From an uncultured Clostridia bacterium (GTDB lineage Bacteria > Bacillota > Clostridia > TANB77 > CAG-508): DNA of 64,000 bases. A program made the position numbers and the translations under genes. Below are positions 34,410 through 44,099 of the stretch, one piece after another; position 1 is the stretch's first letter, and each line of letters starts with the position of its first letter. Below the pieces are notes generated by a model. It saw only the letters and a list, made by a program, of their open reading frames with translations, did not search any database and had not been told where the DNA came from. Location of the stretch: contig CAQZSK010000004.1 in the NCBI GenBank assembly GCA_948934525.1, positions 19,470 to 83,469 on the forward strand, read 5' to 3'.

Positions 34410-35168
34410 ATGCAAAATGTGTTAACATTAGAAACAAATAAATATAAAATTAAGATAGAGAACTTTGAAGGTCCTCTTGATTTATTGTGTCACTTGATAG
34501 ATAAAAATAAAATGGATATTTGCGAAATTAAAATAAGTGAAATTACAGAGCAATATATTCAGTACTTAAATGAAATGGAAAAAATGAATTTAGAAATTGC
34601 AAGTGAATTTTTAATAATGGCATCTACCTTGTTATATTTAAAATCTAAATCGCTATTACCAAAAAATGATGAAGAAGATGAAAAAGAGTTAACTGAAGAA
34701 GAACTGTTAAGAAGAATTATTGAATATAAAAAGTATAAAGAAATTACAAAAATATTTAGAGAAGCAGTGGAAGAAAATGCACAAAGATTTTTTAAAGCTC
34801 CAGAGGAAATAAAGCTTCCAAAACAAAAATTAGAGGTCAATTATAATAAAGAAATTATACCACAGATATATAAGAAATTAGTAGAAATCAATGAACAAAA
34901 ACAAAATCAGAATGCTCAAAACATTGAAAAAATTGCAATTACAGATACTTATACAGTAGAAAGCAAAGTAAAGGTAATGTTTAGAGAATTATTACATAGA
35001 AAGTATTTTGTGTTTAATAAACTATTTTCTAACAAGAAATGCAACAAACAAGAAGTGGTGACTGCATTTACAGGGTTGCTAGAGTTATCTAGGAGAAGTA
35101 AAGTACTAACACAGCAGGAAGAACTTTTTGGGGATATTACAGTAGAAAAAGCAAAACGTTTATCTTAA
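34410..35168 (+). CDS. scpA: Segregation and condensation protein A
   Basis: A 252-residue kleisin subunit of the SMC-ScpAB condensin, with the N-terminal IENFEGPLDLLCHLIDKNKMDI, MASTLLYLKSKSLLP and a C-terminal winged helix (VVTAFTGLLELSRRSKV). The usual partner scpB is not next to it; a DUF2953 gene and ytfJ follow, in a common Clostridial order. Confidence 0.95.
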   Translation: MQNVLTLETNKYKIKIENFEGPLDLLCHLIDKNKMDICEIKISEITEQYIQYLNEMEKMNLEIASEFLIMASTLLYLKSKSLLPKNDEEDEKELTEEELLRRIIEYKKYKEITKIFREAVEENAQRFFKAPEEIKLPKQKLEVNYNKEIIPQIYKKLVEINEQKQNQNAQNIEKIAITDTYTVESKVKVMFRELLHRKYFVFNKLFSNKKCNKQEVVTAFTGLLELSRRSKVLTQQEELFGDITVEKAKRLS

Positions 35169-35245
35169 AAATAAATTAAAGTGATTAAACTTAAAAAAAT
35201 AGGGAAAACTAATACCAAATAACTTCAGGTAAAGGGGGGGATAAA

Positions 35246-35848
35246 ATGGTATTAGTTTTTATTTTATTAACGATTTTAATTATAATATTAGCATTTCTTT
35301 TTTTAATTTTATTATCTACTTCTCATATAGAAGTGCAAAACTTAGTTTTAACTAATATAAAAGGAGAAAAGCAATCTCCAAATTATGCCATTATTCTATC
35401 TCTTTATTTAGGGAATAAATTAAAATGGATAAGTTTTCATTTAAATAGCGAAAAGTTAAGAAAAGCATACAGTAAAATGCAACTAGAAAAAATAGATTTG
35501 AAGAAATTAGAAAAAGATTTTAGATGGGAAGACTTAAAAGTGATAAAAAAACTGAGACCTAAAGTATCTAATTTTCATTTAAATATGAAAATAGGAATAG
35601 AAAGTCCAGTAGCTACAGCTTTTTTGGTAACAATTCTTTCATCAACGATATCTATTCTATTACCACATTTTGCAACAAATATGAAAAAGGAACATTATGG
35701 TTATGCCATTGAGCCTATTTATCAAAATCAAAATTTATATAAAATTCAATTTAATTGTATAATTCAGGTAAAAATGGTACATATTATAAATGTAATATAT
35801 TTTCTAAGTTCTAAGAGAGAGCATTTTAAAGAAATGCAATTGACATAG
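35246..35848 (+). CDS. DUF2953 membrane protein
   Basis: A 200-residue protein with one N-terminal membrane helix and a DUF2953 domain (HLNMKIGIESPVATAFLVTIL, then YAIEPIYQNQNLYKIQFNCIIQVKMVHIINVI). The family is encoded beside ytfJ in spore formers and is thought to be sporulation-associated. Preceded by aaaggggggg, an unusually G-rich ribosome site. Confidence 0.85.
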   Translation: MVLVFILLTILIIILAFLFLILLSTSHIEVQNLVLTNIKGEKQSPNYAIILSLYLGNKLKWISFHLNSEKLRKAYSKMQLEKIDLKKLEKDFRWEDLKVIKKLRPKVSNFHLNMKIGIESPVATAFLVTILSSTISILLPHFATNMKKEHYGYAIEPIYQNQNLYKIQFNCIIQVKMVHIINVIYFLSSKREHFKEMQLT

Positions 35849-35899
35849 AAATTAGTTATACTTTAGTAATGTTTATAAAGAAAGGAAGAAGTGATTTAA

Positions 35900-36532
35900 A
35901 TGAACGAACAACATCCAATAGAGGGGCTTATGGTTACTGCTATGAATAGTATTCAGGATATGATAGATGTTAATACTATCATAGGAGAGCCAATTGAAAC
36001 AACGAATAATGTTATTATTATTCCAATTTCTAAAGTGGGATTTGGATTTGCAGCAGGTGGAAGCGAGTTTAAAGGTGAAACAATTAATGAGTATACTAAA
36101 AAGGAGAAAGAAGAGGCTATTCAATATAGACTACCATTTGGTGGAGGAAGTGGAGCAGGAGTTTCTATTTCACCAATTGCATTTTTAGTGGTACAACAAA
36201 ACACTGTCAAATTATTACCAATAGAGCATTGCTCTTCTGTAGATAGATTATTAGATTATGTTCCAGACTTAATGGACAAGGCCAATAATTTTCTAAATAA
36301 AAATATGCAAAATAAAAAAGAAGAAAAGAAGGAAGAATTGAAAAGCAAGGAAAGGGCTAGAAAAGATTTAAAAGAAACATTAGAGACAATTTCAGAAACA
36401 GTTCCAACTCCTACTAATGTAACAACAAAAACTAGACCAAGACGTAGTAAAATTCAAAGGACAGAACCTATCACATATGAGTATGAATATGACGAAACAA
36501 TAGATGATGATAGTTTAAGATTTGAAGAATAA
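35900..36532 (+). CDS. ytfJ: Sporulation protein YtfJ (GerW family)
   Basis: A 210-residue protein. Residues 1-120 are the conserved GerW/YtfJ domain (IEGLMVTAMNSIQDMIDVNTIIGEPI, IIPISKVGFGFAAGGSEF, LPFGGGSGAGVSI). The remaining 90 residues are a Lys/Glu-rich linker and tail not present in the short family members. The family is needed for proper germination. A bidirectional terminator follows. Confidence 0.93.
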   Translation: MNEQHPIEGLMVTAMNSIQDMIDVNTIIGEPIETTNNVIIIPISKVGFGFAAGGSEFKGETINEYTKKEKEEAIQYRLPFGGGSGAGVSISPIAFLVVQQNTVKLLPIEHCSSVDRLLDYVPDLMDKANNFLNKNMQNKKEEKKEELKSKERARKDLKETLETISETVPTPTNVTTKTRPRRSKIQRTEPITYEYEYDETIDDDSLRFEE

Positions 36533-36540
36533 AAAAGTTA

Positions 36541-36598
36541 AAATGTCAGACTGAGGATAGATGTTACAATAATTTAACATTCCTAGTCTGACATTTTT
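36541..36598. terminator. Bidirectional terminator ytfJ/dacF
   Basis: aaatgtcagactgagga (36541-36557) pairs with tcctagtctgacattt (36581-36596), with T-runs on both sides. Confidence 0.88.
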
Positions 36599-36599
36599 A

Positions 36600-37394
36600 T
36601 TAAGTTCTAAGTAGAGAAAACCATTTACCATAAATATTCTCAATCATAGTAAAAGCAGAAATTTTAGTAACTGATTTTTCAGCAATAATATTGACTTTGC
36701 CAATTTCTTGACCGTTTAGAATATAAGTTACAGTACCTAAAACTTGCCCTTGTTCTACTGGGGAAGGAATCATAGTAGGTAATTCTAACTGCTGTTCTAT
36801 ATTTTTGTCCTGTCCTTTTTGAATTAATATACCGCTATCAACTTCTAAAATTCCATTTACATTTGTTTCAATTCCTTTGTCAACAACCACATCTTTTATA
36901 ATATCACCTTTATTTGCCAATTTTTTATACTCAAAATTAGCAAAGCCATAATCTAATAATTTTTGTGCTTCAGCAAAACGAACTTTAGTGTCAGGTGCTT
37001 TCATAATTACTGCAATTAAAGAAAGATCATCACGAGTAGCACTAGCAGATAAGTTATATAAAGCAGTAGCAGTAGAGCCAGTTTTTAACCCAGTTGCACC
37101 TTTGTAATTACGAATTAATTTATTTGTATTTACTAAAGAAGACTTTCCATCTCTTAAGGTGTCCATATAAATAGTGGTATATTTGGTAATAGAAGGGTGA
37201 TTATTTAATAATTCTTTAGACATTAAAGCAATATCATAACTTGATGTAACATGACCATCTTCATCAATTCCATGACAATTCTTGAAGGTAGTATCATTCA
37301 TTCCTAAACTTTTGGCTTTTTCATTCATTTTTGCTACAAAAGCTTCTTGTGAACCCTCTAAATACTCAGCCATAGCAACTGTACAATCATGCAC
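36600..37394 (-). pseudogene. dacF: D-Ala-D-Ala carboxypeptidase, N-terminal part missing
   Basis: The 264-residue frame is the C-terminal two thirds of an S11 penicillin-binding carboxypeptidase: DCTVAMAEYLEGS (following the lost SxN motif), KSLGMNDTTFKNCHGID, the KTG box in GATGLKTGST and the C-terminal beta domain. The catalytic SxxK half and signal peptide are absent. The frame starts at a GTG without a ribosome site, and an in-frame TGA lies two codons upstream. Homology stops within a few residues of the motif, at about 37390, where the conjugative element begins. I infer insertion of the element into dacF. Confidence 0.85.
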
Positions 37395-37471
37395 TGTTCA
37401 AAAATGACAGGAATTTAAGAAACTAGTAATATCAATAAATACAGAGTTTGTGATTATCTATAAAAATGAAA

Positions 37472-37500
37472 AAAATAAAGTGTTTTTTGCACTTTATTTT
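37472..37500 (+). terminator. Hairpin near the element's left end
   Basis: aaaataaagt (37472-37481) pairs with actttatttt (37491-37500), extended by a G-C pair, with T residues after it. It lies 16 nt before the first ribosome site of the element and may act as a terminator or attenuator. Confidence 0.55.
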
Positions 37501-37524
37501 TTCATAAGATAATTAAAGGAGGTG

Positions 37525-38304
37525 ATGCCAAATGTGAAAGAAGAGAAACAACCATCTTATTATTCCATAATTCCTAGTACAATTCGTTACGATAAAAGAC
37601 TGAAATTTGCAGAAAGATTACTTTATGGTGAAATTACAGCTTTAATGGGAAAGGAAGGATATTGCTTTGCAAGTAATAATTACTTCGCAAATCTTTATGA
37701 AGTAATACCAGGAACAATATCACGTTGGATTTCGCATCTAGCTAAACTTGGATATATAGTAGTAGAAGTAATTAGAAATGATAAAAACGAAGTAATAGAA
37801 AGAAGAATCTACATTACAGATATAAGCTGTAGGAAGGTTATGCAAAATACCTATGAGCAAAATAGAACATACCCCTGTACGCATAGTAGATCAGACCCTA
37901 TGAGCCAAAAAGCTAAAGAGAATAATATAAATATTAAGATAGATAGATTCTTTAATTATATTATGAATAATAAAGGGGAATTTCCGAAAGACTTTACAAA
38001 TATAGAACAATTTCAGAAGTTTTATGAAATAATTGAAAGGTTTGAATTGAATTATACAGAAGAAATGCTAAATACATTCAAAGAAGAAAATATTGAAAAG
38101 CTTAAATTTATTATATATGCACTAAAAGAAATATTTCTAAGAAATAAAGGAATAATTTTAGCAAAGGCTACAAGAGAAAATTTTATAGAGGTATATGATA
38201 GTTGTAAAAAGTTTGAAAATTCATATAGAAATACAGACAATGAAATTAGAAACTTTTGGGATTATTATTATACAAGTGTTATAAGAAAATTAGAAGCTAA
38301 GTAA
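37525..38304 (+). CDS. Helix-turn-helix replication/initiator-type protein
   Basis: A protein of about 259 residues. Residues 10-110 are a winged HTH (IPSTIRYDKRLKFAERLLYGEI, CFASNNYFANLYEV, GTISRWISHLAKLGYI) like HTH_36 domains in replication proteins of mobile elements. The C-terminal part is helical without a known motif. An aaaggaggtg site overlaps the first codons, so GTG 37522, ATG 37525 and GTG 37534 are all possible starts. As the first gene of the element it may control its replication or transfer. Confidence 0.7.
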   Translation: MPNVKEEKQPSYYSIIPSTIRYDKRLKFAERLLYGEITALMGKEGYCFASNNYFANLYEVIPGTISRWISHLAKLGYIVVEVIRNDKNEVIERRIYITDISCRKVMQNTYEQNRTYPCTHSRSDPMSQKAKENNINIKIDRFFNYIMNNKGEFPKDFTNIEQFQKFYEIIERFELNYTEEMLNTFKEENIEKLKFIIYALKEIFLRNKGIILAKATRENFIEVYDSCKKFENSYRNTDNEIRNFWDYYYTSVIRKLEAK

Positions 38305-38338
38305 TAGCTTTATTTTTTTTGGCTAAAAAGGAGAAAAA

Positions 38339-38587
38339 ATGATAGAACCATATCAACTAGAAAGTTCTAACTTAAATTTAATGTTAGGTAATATGATGGA
38401 AAAAGCCTTTTTCTTTTTAATAATACTATTAACAATATGGATTTTTGTTAGTCTAACAATTTGGGTATTCGGAGCCAAGATTAAATCCGAGAAGACAATC
38501 AAATTAGGAGTAAAGAGCTTTATTATGAGTATAGGAATACAGATAGGTGTTTTAGCAATTCCTGTTTTAGTTGTCTTTTTAAAGTAG
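38339..38587 (+). CDS. Small membrane protein of the T4SS cluster
   Basis: An 82-residue protein with two strong membrane helices (about 20-45 and 58-81). It sits 9 bp before the pilin-like gene and probably belongs to the type IV secretion operon. No motif allows a firmer call. Confidence 0.65.
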   Translation: MIEPYQLESSNLNLMLGNMMEKAFFFLIILLTIWIFVSLTIWVFGAKIKSEKTIKLGVKSFIMSIGIQIGVLAIPVLVVFLK

Positions 38588-38596
38588 GAGGGAAAA

Positions 38597-38966
38597 ATGA
38601 AATTAATAAAGAATAAAAAAATATTATTAACAATAGGAACAACAATATTTATGACTTTTATAAATATGCAGAGAACTTTAGCAGCTACAATAGGAACGCA
38701 GGAAGTGGAAACAGCTACACAAAATATAAAGGATGCAGTAATAAAATTAGCAATGCCAATTCGGTACAGTTCTTATGTTTGTAAGCATTGTGATTATAGC
38801 TATTAAATTAATTGTTAATGCAAATAATCCAAATAAGCGATCAGAAGGAATTGGTGGATTAGCTTGGGTAGCAGGAGGCTTTATGTTATTAAGTTTAGCA
38901 CTAATTGTAAGTGGAATCATACTAAGTATTGCAACAAATGGTTCAGGAAGTATGGTTGGCGGATAG
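38597..38966 (+). CDS. VirB2/TrbC-like pilin protein, frame broken at CGGT
   Basis: Two overlapping frames make one 122-residue protein when C38762 is dropped. It has a signal peptide (1-31, basic start then hydrophobic, cleavage after LAA) and two membrane helices around a short loop with PNKRSEGIGG, the size and layout of VirB2/TrbC conjugative pilins. Read straight, the frame stops after 69 codons, before the second helix. With CGGT taken as Gly the join reads MPIGTVLMFVSIV. aggaggg precedes the ATG. PrgI follows, as in other Gram-positive systems. Confidence 0.78.
38762..38765 (+). other. CGGT recoding site in the virB2-like gene
   Basis: Context ATT CGGT ACA. CGG is in the upstream frame and GGT in the downstream frame. 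Confidence 0.7.
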
Positions 38967-38974
38967 GAGGAAAG

Positions 38975-39277
38975 ATGCAAATATATAAGATACCATATAA
39001 TTTTGTACATGAAGAAAAAGTATTTGGAGGATATATCTCCATAAGACAAGCTATACATTTAATTATGGCAGCTACTGCTATTACAATATTCTTCATACCA
39101 ATTATAGATATTTTTTTAAAAGCTATAGTATTTCTAACTTTAGCTAGTATGTTTATCATATTTGCTTTTTTGAAGATTGAAGATACTAATGCAGATAAAT
39201 ATTTTATATATGTGCTGAGATATGCTCTGAGAAAAAGGAAATACATATTAGAGAAAGGTAGAGAAGAGATATGTTAA
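38975..39277 (+). CDS. PrgI family T4SS membrane protein (VirB3 analogue)
   Basis: A 100-residue protein with N-terminal YKIPYNFVHEEKVFGG, two membrane helices and a basic C-terminal end, the PrgI family that fills the VirB3 role beside VirB4 in Gram-positive conjugation. The ATG at 38975 follows aggagg and the gene overlaps the next by 7 bp. Confidence 0.85.
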   Translation: MQIYKIPYNFVHEEKVFGGYISIRQAIHLIMAATAITIFFIPIIDIFLKAIVFLTLASMFIIFAFLKIEDTNADKYFIYVLRYALRKRKYILEKGREEIC

Positions 39278-40011
39278 TTACAGTTCTATTTTGGATAGCA
39301 AGTATATGTCTAATTATATTTACAGTAGTATATACAAGAAAAATGAATAACTTTTACAAATTTAAGTCTAAATCACGAATATCAATTACGAGACAAAAAA
39401 ATACGATTAAGAGTATTTGGAATATAGAAAGAATTAAGGGAAGCATTATAACAACGAACGATAGATATTGCAAGCACTCAGTTATTATCGAGTTGGGGAG
39501 TATAGAATATAAATTACTAAATGAAGAAGAACAAAACAACATTGACGAATATTTAATTAGTATATCAAAAACGATAAAAAATCAAATTCAGTTTTATAGT
39601 ACAGTAGAAAAGATTGATACAACTAACAAAATTGAGAATATAAAGAATAATTTAAAGCAAAGAAATGTTAAGATTCAGGAATATGGAAAAAACATTATAG
39701 AGTATTTGGATGATATCATGAAAGAGGATGACTTGTATGTTAGAAAGAACTATTTGATTGTTAGTTCAAACGAAACACTTCAAAAAGCACAACAAGAATT
39801 GCAAGACATATATTACAATATAAAATATAGTTTCTCTAATATAAATATAGCTACAAAACTTCTTTCTGATGAAGAAATTATAGAGTTAATATACAAAGAG
39901 CTAAATAAGAACTCTCCTGAGAAAATAAAAAACATAATAGATAAAGGAGGGATGGATTTTTATGTTGGAGCTAAAGAAGAAAGAATACGAAAAGAAAATT
40001 TCGACGAATAA
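39271..40011 (+). CDS. T4SS membrane protein, VirB4 N-terminal-like partner
   Basis: A 246-residue protein with one N-terminal membrane helix (about 3-25) and a cytoplasmic, mostly helical remainder (SIITTNDRYCKHSVIIELGSI, then NLIVSSNETLQ). Such proteins directly precede VirB4 in Clostridial elements and resemble the N-terminal domain of VirB4/TraC. It overlaps PrgI by 7 bp and VirB4 by 50 bp, so the three are translationally coupled. Confidence 0.65.
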   Translation: MLITVLFWIASICLIIFTVVYTRKMNNFYKFKSKSRISITRQKNTIKSIWNIERIKGSIITTNDRYCKHSVIIELGSIEYKLLNEEEQNNIDEYLISISKTIKNQIQFYSTVEKIDTTNKIENIKNNLKQRNVKIQEYGKNIIEYLDDIMKEDDLYVRKNYLIVSSNETLQKAQQELQDIYYNIKYSFSNINIATKLLSDEEIIELIYKELNKNSPEKIKNIIDKGGMDFYVGAKEERIRKENFDE

Positions 40012-41824
40012 AATAAAGCCAAAAGAGAAAGAAGAGAATATATTTTGTAAAATACCTGATTTGATGGAACTACTAATTCCAGATTGCGTTGAAGAAAAAA
40101 AAGATTATATATATTTAGGTGAAAATAGATATTCAAGAAATTTTGTTATATCGGCATATCCATCTAAAACGTATCTAGGATGGTTAGATAGAATATTTAA
40201 TCTTCTTGGGGATATAAGTTTAAGTATTATTGCGAGGAAGGCTAATGAGGATACTGTTATTAGACAACTTACAAAGAAAGTAACTGTACTAGAATCAGAA
40301 TATCACACTTATCAAACTAGAGGCAATATAGAAAATTTGCATCCTTTAGAACAAATGGCTTATGATTACGAAGAAATTAGACGAGATATTCAAGAAAAAG
40401 ATGAAAAACTATTTTTCATTACGATATATTTACGAATCAATGCATCTACACTAGAAAACTTAGAGGAAAGAAGTAATTTGCTGAAGAATGAATTTGCTAA
40501 AATATCATCTAAAGTTAGAACATTAAGTTTTAGACAATTGAGTGGATTAAAAGCAAATTTACCGTTTAATGACTCTAGAATTGTGGATTATGAGAGAAAT
40601 GTTACTACAAAAGGATTAGCAACAATGTTTCCTATTGCTAATTGTAATTCAGAATCAAGCATTGATGGAGTTCCAATTGGAAGAAACTATTTTACTGGAT
40701 TACCTGTTTACTTAGATACATTTAGTAAAAGACTAACAAATCCACATATTGTTGTCCTAGGTGCTACAGGAGCTGGAAAATCTGTTACAATGGATATATT
40801 ATCAGCAAGGTCTTTAGTAACAAAGAATACACAATCTGCCATATTGGATATAGAAGGAGAGTATAAGAATAGAACCAAAAGTCTATCTGGCAAAATTATT
40901 GAAATAAAACAAGGTATGCCATCAGGAATCAATATCTTTGATGTAGATATTGAAAAAGGTGAAAATGGAATTGAGAAAGTAAATATTTTGAACAAAGTGG
41001 CAGAAATTAGAGCCATTCTATCTGGAATTATGAAAAACTATATGGCTAGAAATCTAAATGCCAAGGAATTAGTAGACATTGAGGAAAGTGTTATTGAAGC
41101 ATATAAAGAAAAGGGAATTACTACTTTAAAAGATAGCATATATGAAAGAGAAGGAGGAAAAATAGGAAACAAGTTGACTTTAGATCCTATAAAAAAGAAA
41201 ATGCCTACTCTTTCAGATTTTCATAAAATATTGTCTACTAAGGAGAATTCAAAAGAACTTTCTGAAATCTTAACAGGCTTCTTAAAAGGAAAAAGTTTAG
41301 GTATGTTTGATTGTGTTAGTAATATAAATGTGGATGAACATTATATAGATTTTGACTTATCAAGTATAACAGACGAAATAACAAAATTTTATGCATCTAT
41401 GGTAATCACTACTTGGATAACGGAAAGATATATGAGAAGGTCAGAAAAATATGAAGAGAAATCTGTATATATAGATGAGGCTTGGACAATGTTGAAGTAT
41501 GAAGAAACAGCGAATTTTATTGAAAATTTAGCTCGTAGAGCGAGAAAAAGAGGAGTGAGATTGGTAATTGCTACTCAATTACCAGATGAACTTATATCTA
41601 GTCCTCAAGGAAGAGCGGTTTTAAATTGTTGTGGAACAGCTATCTTAATGAAACAATCGCCAATTAGTGTTGATAAAATAATAGATTATTTTAAACTTTC
41701 AAAAGGAACACGCGAATTTTTACTAAAGGCTAAACCAGGAGAAGCTCTTTTAAACATAGAAGGAACAGTATCTGCTATTGATATAGAAGTATTAGATAAA
41801 GAAGTAGAAATGTTAAAAGTATAA
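39962..41824 (+). CDS. virB4: VirB4-type conjugation ATPase
   Basis: A 620-residue AAA+ ATPase with Walker A GATGAGKSVT, Walker B SVYIDEAWTML and the following ARRARKRGVRLVIATQLPDELI arginine-finger and sensor region. It powers pilus and channel assembly. aaaggagg lies upstream of the ATG inside the previous gene. No frame problem occurs across the gene. Confidence 0.95.
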   Translation: MLELKKKEYEKKISTNKIKPKEKEENIFCKIPDLMELLIPDCVEEKKDYIYLGENRYSRNFVISAYPSKTYLGWLDRIFNLLGDISLSIIARKANEDTVIRQLTKKVTVLESEYHTYQTRGNIENLHPLEQMAYDYEEIRRDIQEKDEKLFFITIYLRINASTLENLEERSNLLKNEFAKISSKVRTLSFRQLSGLKANLPFNDSRIVDYERNVTTKGLATMFPIANCNSESSIDGVPIGRNYFTGLPVYLDTFSKRLTNPHIVVLGATGAGKSVTMDILSARSLVTKNTQSAILDIEGEYKNRTKSLSGKIIEIKQGMPSGINIFDVDIEKGENGIEKVNILNKVAEIRAILSGIMKNYMARNLNAKELVDIEESVIEAYKEKGITTLKDSIYEREGGKIGNKLTLDPIKKKMPTLSDFHKILSTKENSKELSEILTGFLKGKSLGMFDCVSNINVDEHYIDFDLSSITDEITKFYASMVITTWITERYMRRSEKYEEKSVYIDEAWTMLKYEETANFIENLARRARKRGVRLVIATQLPDELISSPQGRAVLNCCGTAILMKQSPISVDKIIDYFKLSKGTREFLLKAKPGEALLNIEGTVSAIDIEVLDKEVEMLKV

Positions 41825-41837
41825 AGGAGGAGCAAAC

Positions 41838-43346
41838 TTGAAAAAAACTAAAAAAATTATAGCAAGTATTCTAGTTATACTTGTTTTTTTATGCTTATTT
41901 TTTCCTAAGGTACAAGCAACTAATGTAGAAGTCAAGAAAGGTGAAATAGGAGAGACTATAGACAAAGATGATGGAGGGATTTTTGAAAAAATTATTGCCA
42001 AATTAATTGGTGGTATAGCAGAAACTGTATTGAATCTTACAACAAGCAAAGAATTTGGGATGGGATTCAAAAATTATGATGAACTTATTTTTGCACAAAA
42101 GTCAACTAATATATCACCGTTTGATCAAGTACAGTGGGATACAATGATGTATTGGTACAACATTATGGCAGCTATTGCTGGAAGCTTAATACTAATTGTA
42201 GTTGTCGTTATAGCTTATAAGCTAATAATAGGAGCATATAGTATTGAAAAGAGAATGGAAGCTAAAGATAGTTTATTTAGGCTGTTTTTTGGTGCAATAT
42301 GTATTAGCCTTGCTCCATTATTTGTGAAGTTTTTATTATTGATAAATAATAATCTAGTACATATTATTGTGGGATATTCTAATGGTAGCTTAGATGAATT
42401 ACTAGGAAATAATGTATTATCGAATATAAATACGGGAAATGCAATTGCTACAGCTATTGTAATTGCAATGTTTGCATATCTATTTGTAAAACTAAATATA
42501 AAGTTTATTATTAGACAATTTACTATTTTGATTTTCACATTGTTTACACCAATTGTAGTAATTATGTGGATGTTAAATAAGAGAACTATTGGAGCATCAA
42601 TATGGTTTGGACAGATATTTGTTAATATTTTTATGCAGTTTATATATGCTTTTCTGTTTTTAATATACTTAAACTTTTTACCTCAAGCTGGTGGATGGGC
42701 TATTTCACTTTTATGGGCTATGATGATATTACCAATTGCTGATTCTTTATCAAATACATTGCAAAATCTTATTTCTCGTATTGCAGGAGTAGACAATGAA
42801 GAATTATCTAACAGAGGAATTGGAATGGCAAGTGCAATGGGGCATAGTGTAAGAGCAATTAGTTATCAATTTAGGAATCCAGAAGGAGTTGAGGTTAATA
42901 ATGGTAAAGGCTTATTATATAGATTATTTAATAAAACAGAAGAAACAGAAGTAGCAAAACCAATGGAAACGAAACCAATGGAGAAAACGCCAATGATACA
43001 GACGCCTATAATTTCACAAGACTCAAAACAAAGCAATGCAAATGAGAAGAATAATATGATGGAAGGAACAACTAAGATACAAAATAGTATGCAACAATCA
43101 GCTAAAGCACAAGAAACGCTAAAAGGAGAGAATTCTAATAATAGCAACAGAGAAATAGGAAAGGTTGCTTATAATGTAGGCAAAGAAATTTTAAATATTG
43201 GAATGTATATGGCAGAAGGAAGAAACTTTGATACACAAAGTAAATATTCTAGGAACAATATTAATAAAACTAGAAAAGAAGATTATAAAGTGAAAAATAA
43301 TCAAGAAAATGTAATTGCAAATAGAGATGGAAATGAGGAACAATGA
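41838..43346 (+). CDS. VirB6/TrbL-like channel protein
   Basis: A 502-residue protein starting with TTG after aaaggagg. Signal peptide (1-28), a short extracellular region, about six membrane helices (110-320) and a long hydrophilic Gln/Asn/Lys-rich C-terminal tail with METKPMEK-type repeats. This is the layout of the polytopic inner-membrane channel component of conjugative T4SS. Overlaps the M23 gene by 4 bp. Confidence 0.8.
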   Translation: MKKTKKIIASILVILVFLCLFFPKVQATNVEVKKGEIGETIDKDDGGIFEKIIAKLIGGIAETVLNLTTSKEFGMGFKNYDELIFAQKSTNISPFDQVQWDTMMYWYNIMAAIAGSLILIVVVVIAYKLIIGAYSIEKRMEAKDSLFRLFFGAICISLAPLFVKFLLLINNNLVHIIVGYSNGSLDELLGNNVLSNINTGNAIATAIVIAMFAYLFVKLNIKFIIRQFTILIFTLFTPIVVIMWMLNKRTIGASIWFGQIFVNIFMQFIYAFLFLIYLNFLPQAGGWAISLLWAMMILPIADSLSNTLQNLISRIAGVDNEELSNRGIGMASAMGHSVRAISYQFRNPEGVEVNNGKGLLYRLFNKTEETEVAKPMETKPMEKTPMIQTPIISQDSKQSNANEKNNMMEGTTKIQNSMQQSAKAQETLKGENSNNSNREIGKVAYNVGKEILNIGMYMAEGRNFDTQSKYSRNNINKTRKEDYKVKNNQENVIANRDGNEEQ

Positions 43347-44099
43347 TAGGAGAAAAAGTAAAAAGTAAAGCTAAAAAAGAATTAAAAAAAAGAATTGTAA
43401 AATATACACTAATACTAATAAAACCATTTTTGCCATTTATATTAATAATTCTTGCAATTTTTTTATTAGTTTGTTATATAACTGATGTTTTTTACATTGG
43501 CAAAGAAAATGCAGATAAAATAGATATGAAAAGTGAAGTGAAATATTATAGTGAAGAGGAATTTTCAGAAGAGAAGTCCAAAAACTTTTTTGAAAGTGTT
43601 GAAAACTTTATAGCAGGAATTTTTGGATTTAGGAGTGCCGAATTCCCTGTTGTAGGGAAATCTAAAAAGGATATAACAAGCTATTATGGGTATCGAGATT
43701 TGCCAACGGCTGGTGCTACTGCATATCATAACGGAATTGACATAGGAGCAGCAGCAGGAACAGAACTTGTTACGATTATGGATGGAATTGTAACAAGTGT
43801 AGGATGGGCTGGAGGAGGCGGATACACGATACGAATATCCTCAGAAGAATATAGTTTTACATATTCACATTCAGATCCAAATTTCATAGTAAAAGTAGGA
43901 GATAAAGTCAGGAAGGGACAAGTAATTGGAAAAGTTGGACCAAAAAATGTTTATGGAGTACCAGGAAATCCATTTGTGGATTCAGAAGGCAAACCAACTA
44001 ATCGGGGCGACTACAGGAAGCCACTGTCACTTTACAGTGGTACGAAATGGAGAAACAATAGATCCACTTTTGATCTTAGAAGAGGGAGGAACAATATAA
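43343..44099 (+). CDS. M23 peptidoglycan endopeptidase, frame broken at CGGG
   Basis: A 251-residue VirB1/CwlT-type hydrolase once C44003 is dropped. It has an N-terminal membrane helix (about 25-50), and an M23 domain with YHNGIDIG (zinc His and Asp) and GWAGGGGYTIRI. After the break come NGATTGSHCHFTVVRNGE, containing the HxH zinc/catalytic motif, and a stop at 44097-44099. Read straight, the frame loses HxH and runs on into the next gene, giving a false 390-residue fusion. It opens the cell wall for the transfer machine. Confidence 0.85.
44003..44006 (+). other. CGGG recoding site in the M23 gene
   Basis: Context AAT CGGG GCG. GGG supplies the Gly of the conserved NGATTG motif. Confidence 0.75.

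Noticed and set aside
36600..37394. dacF truncation as another recoding case
   Set aside because: The entire N-terminal half is missing, not a one-base shift.
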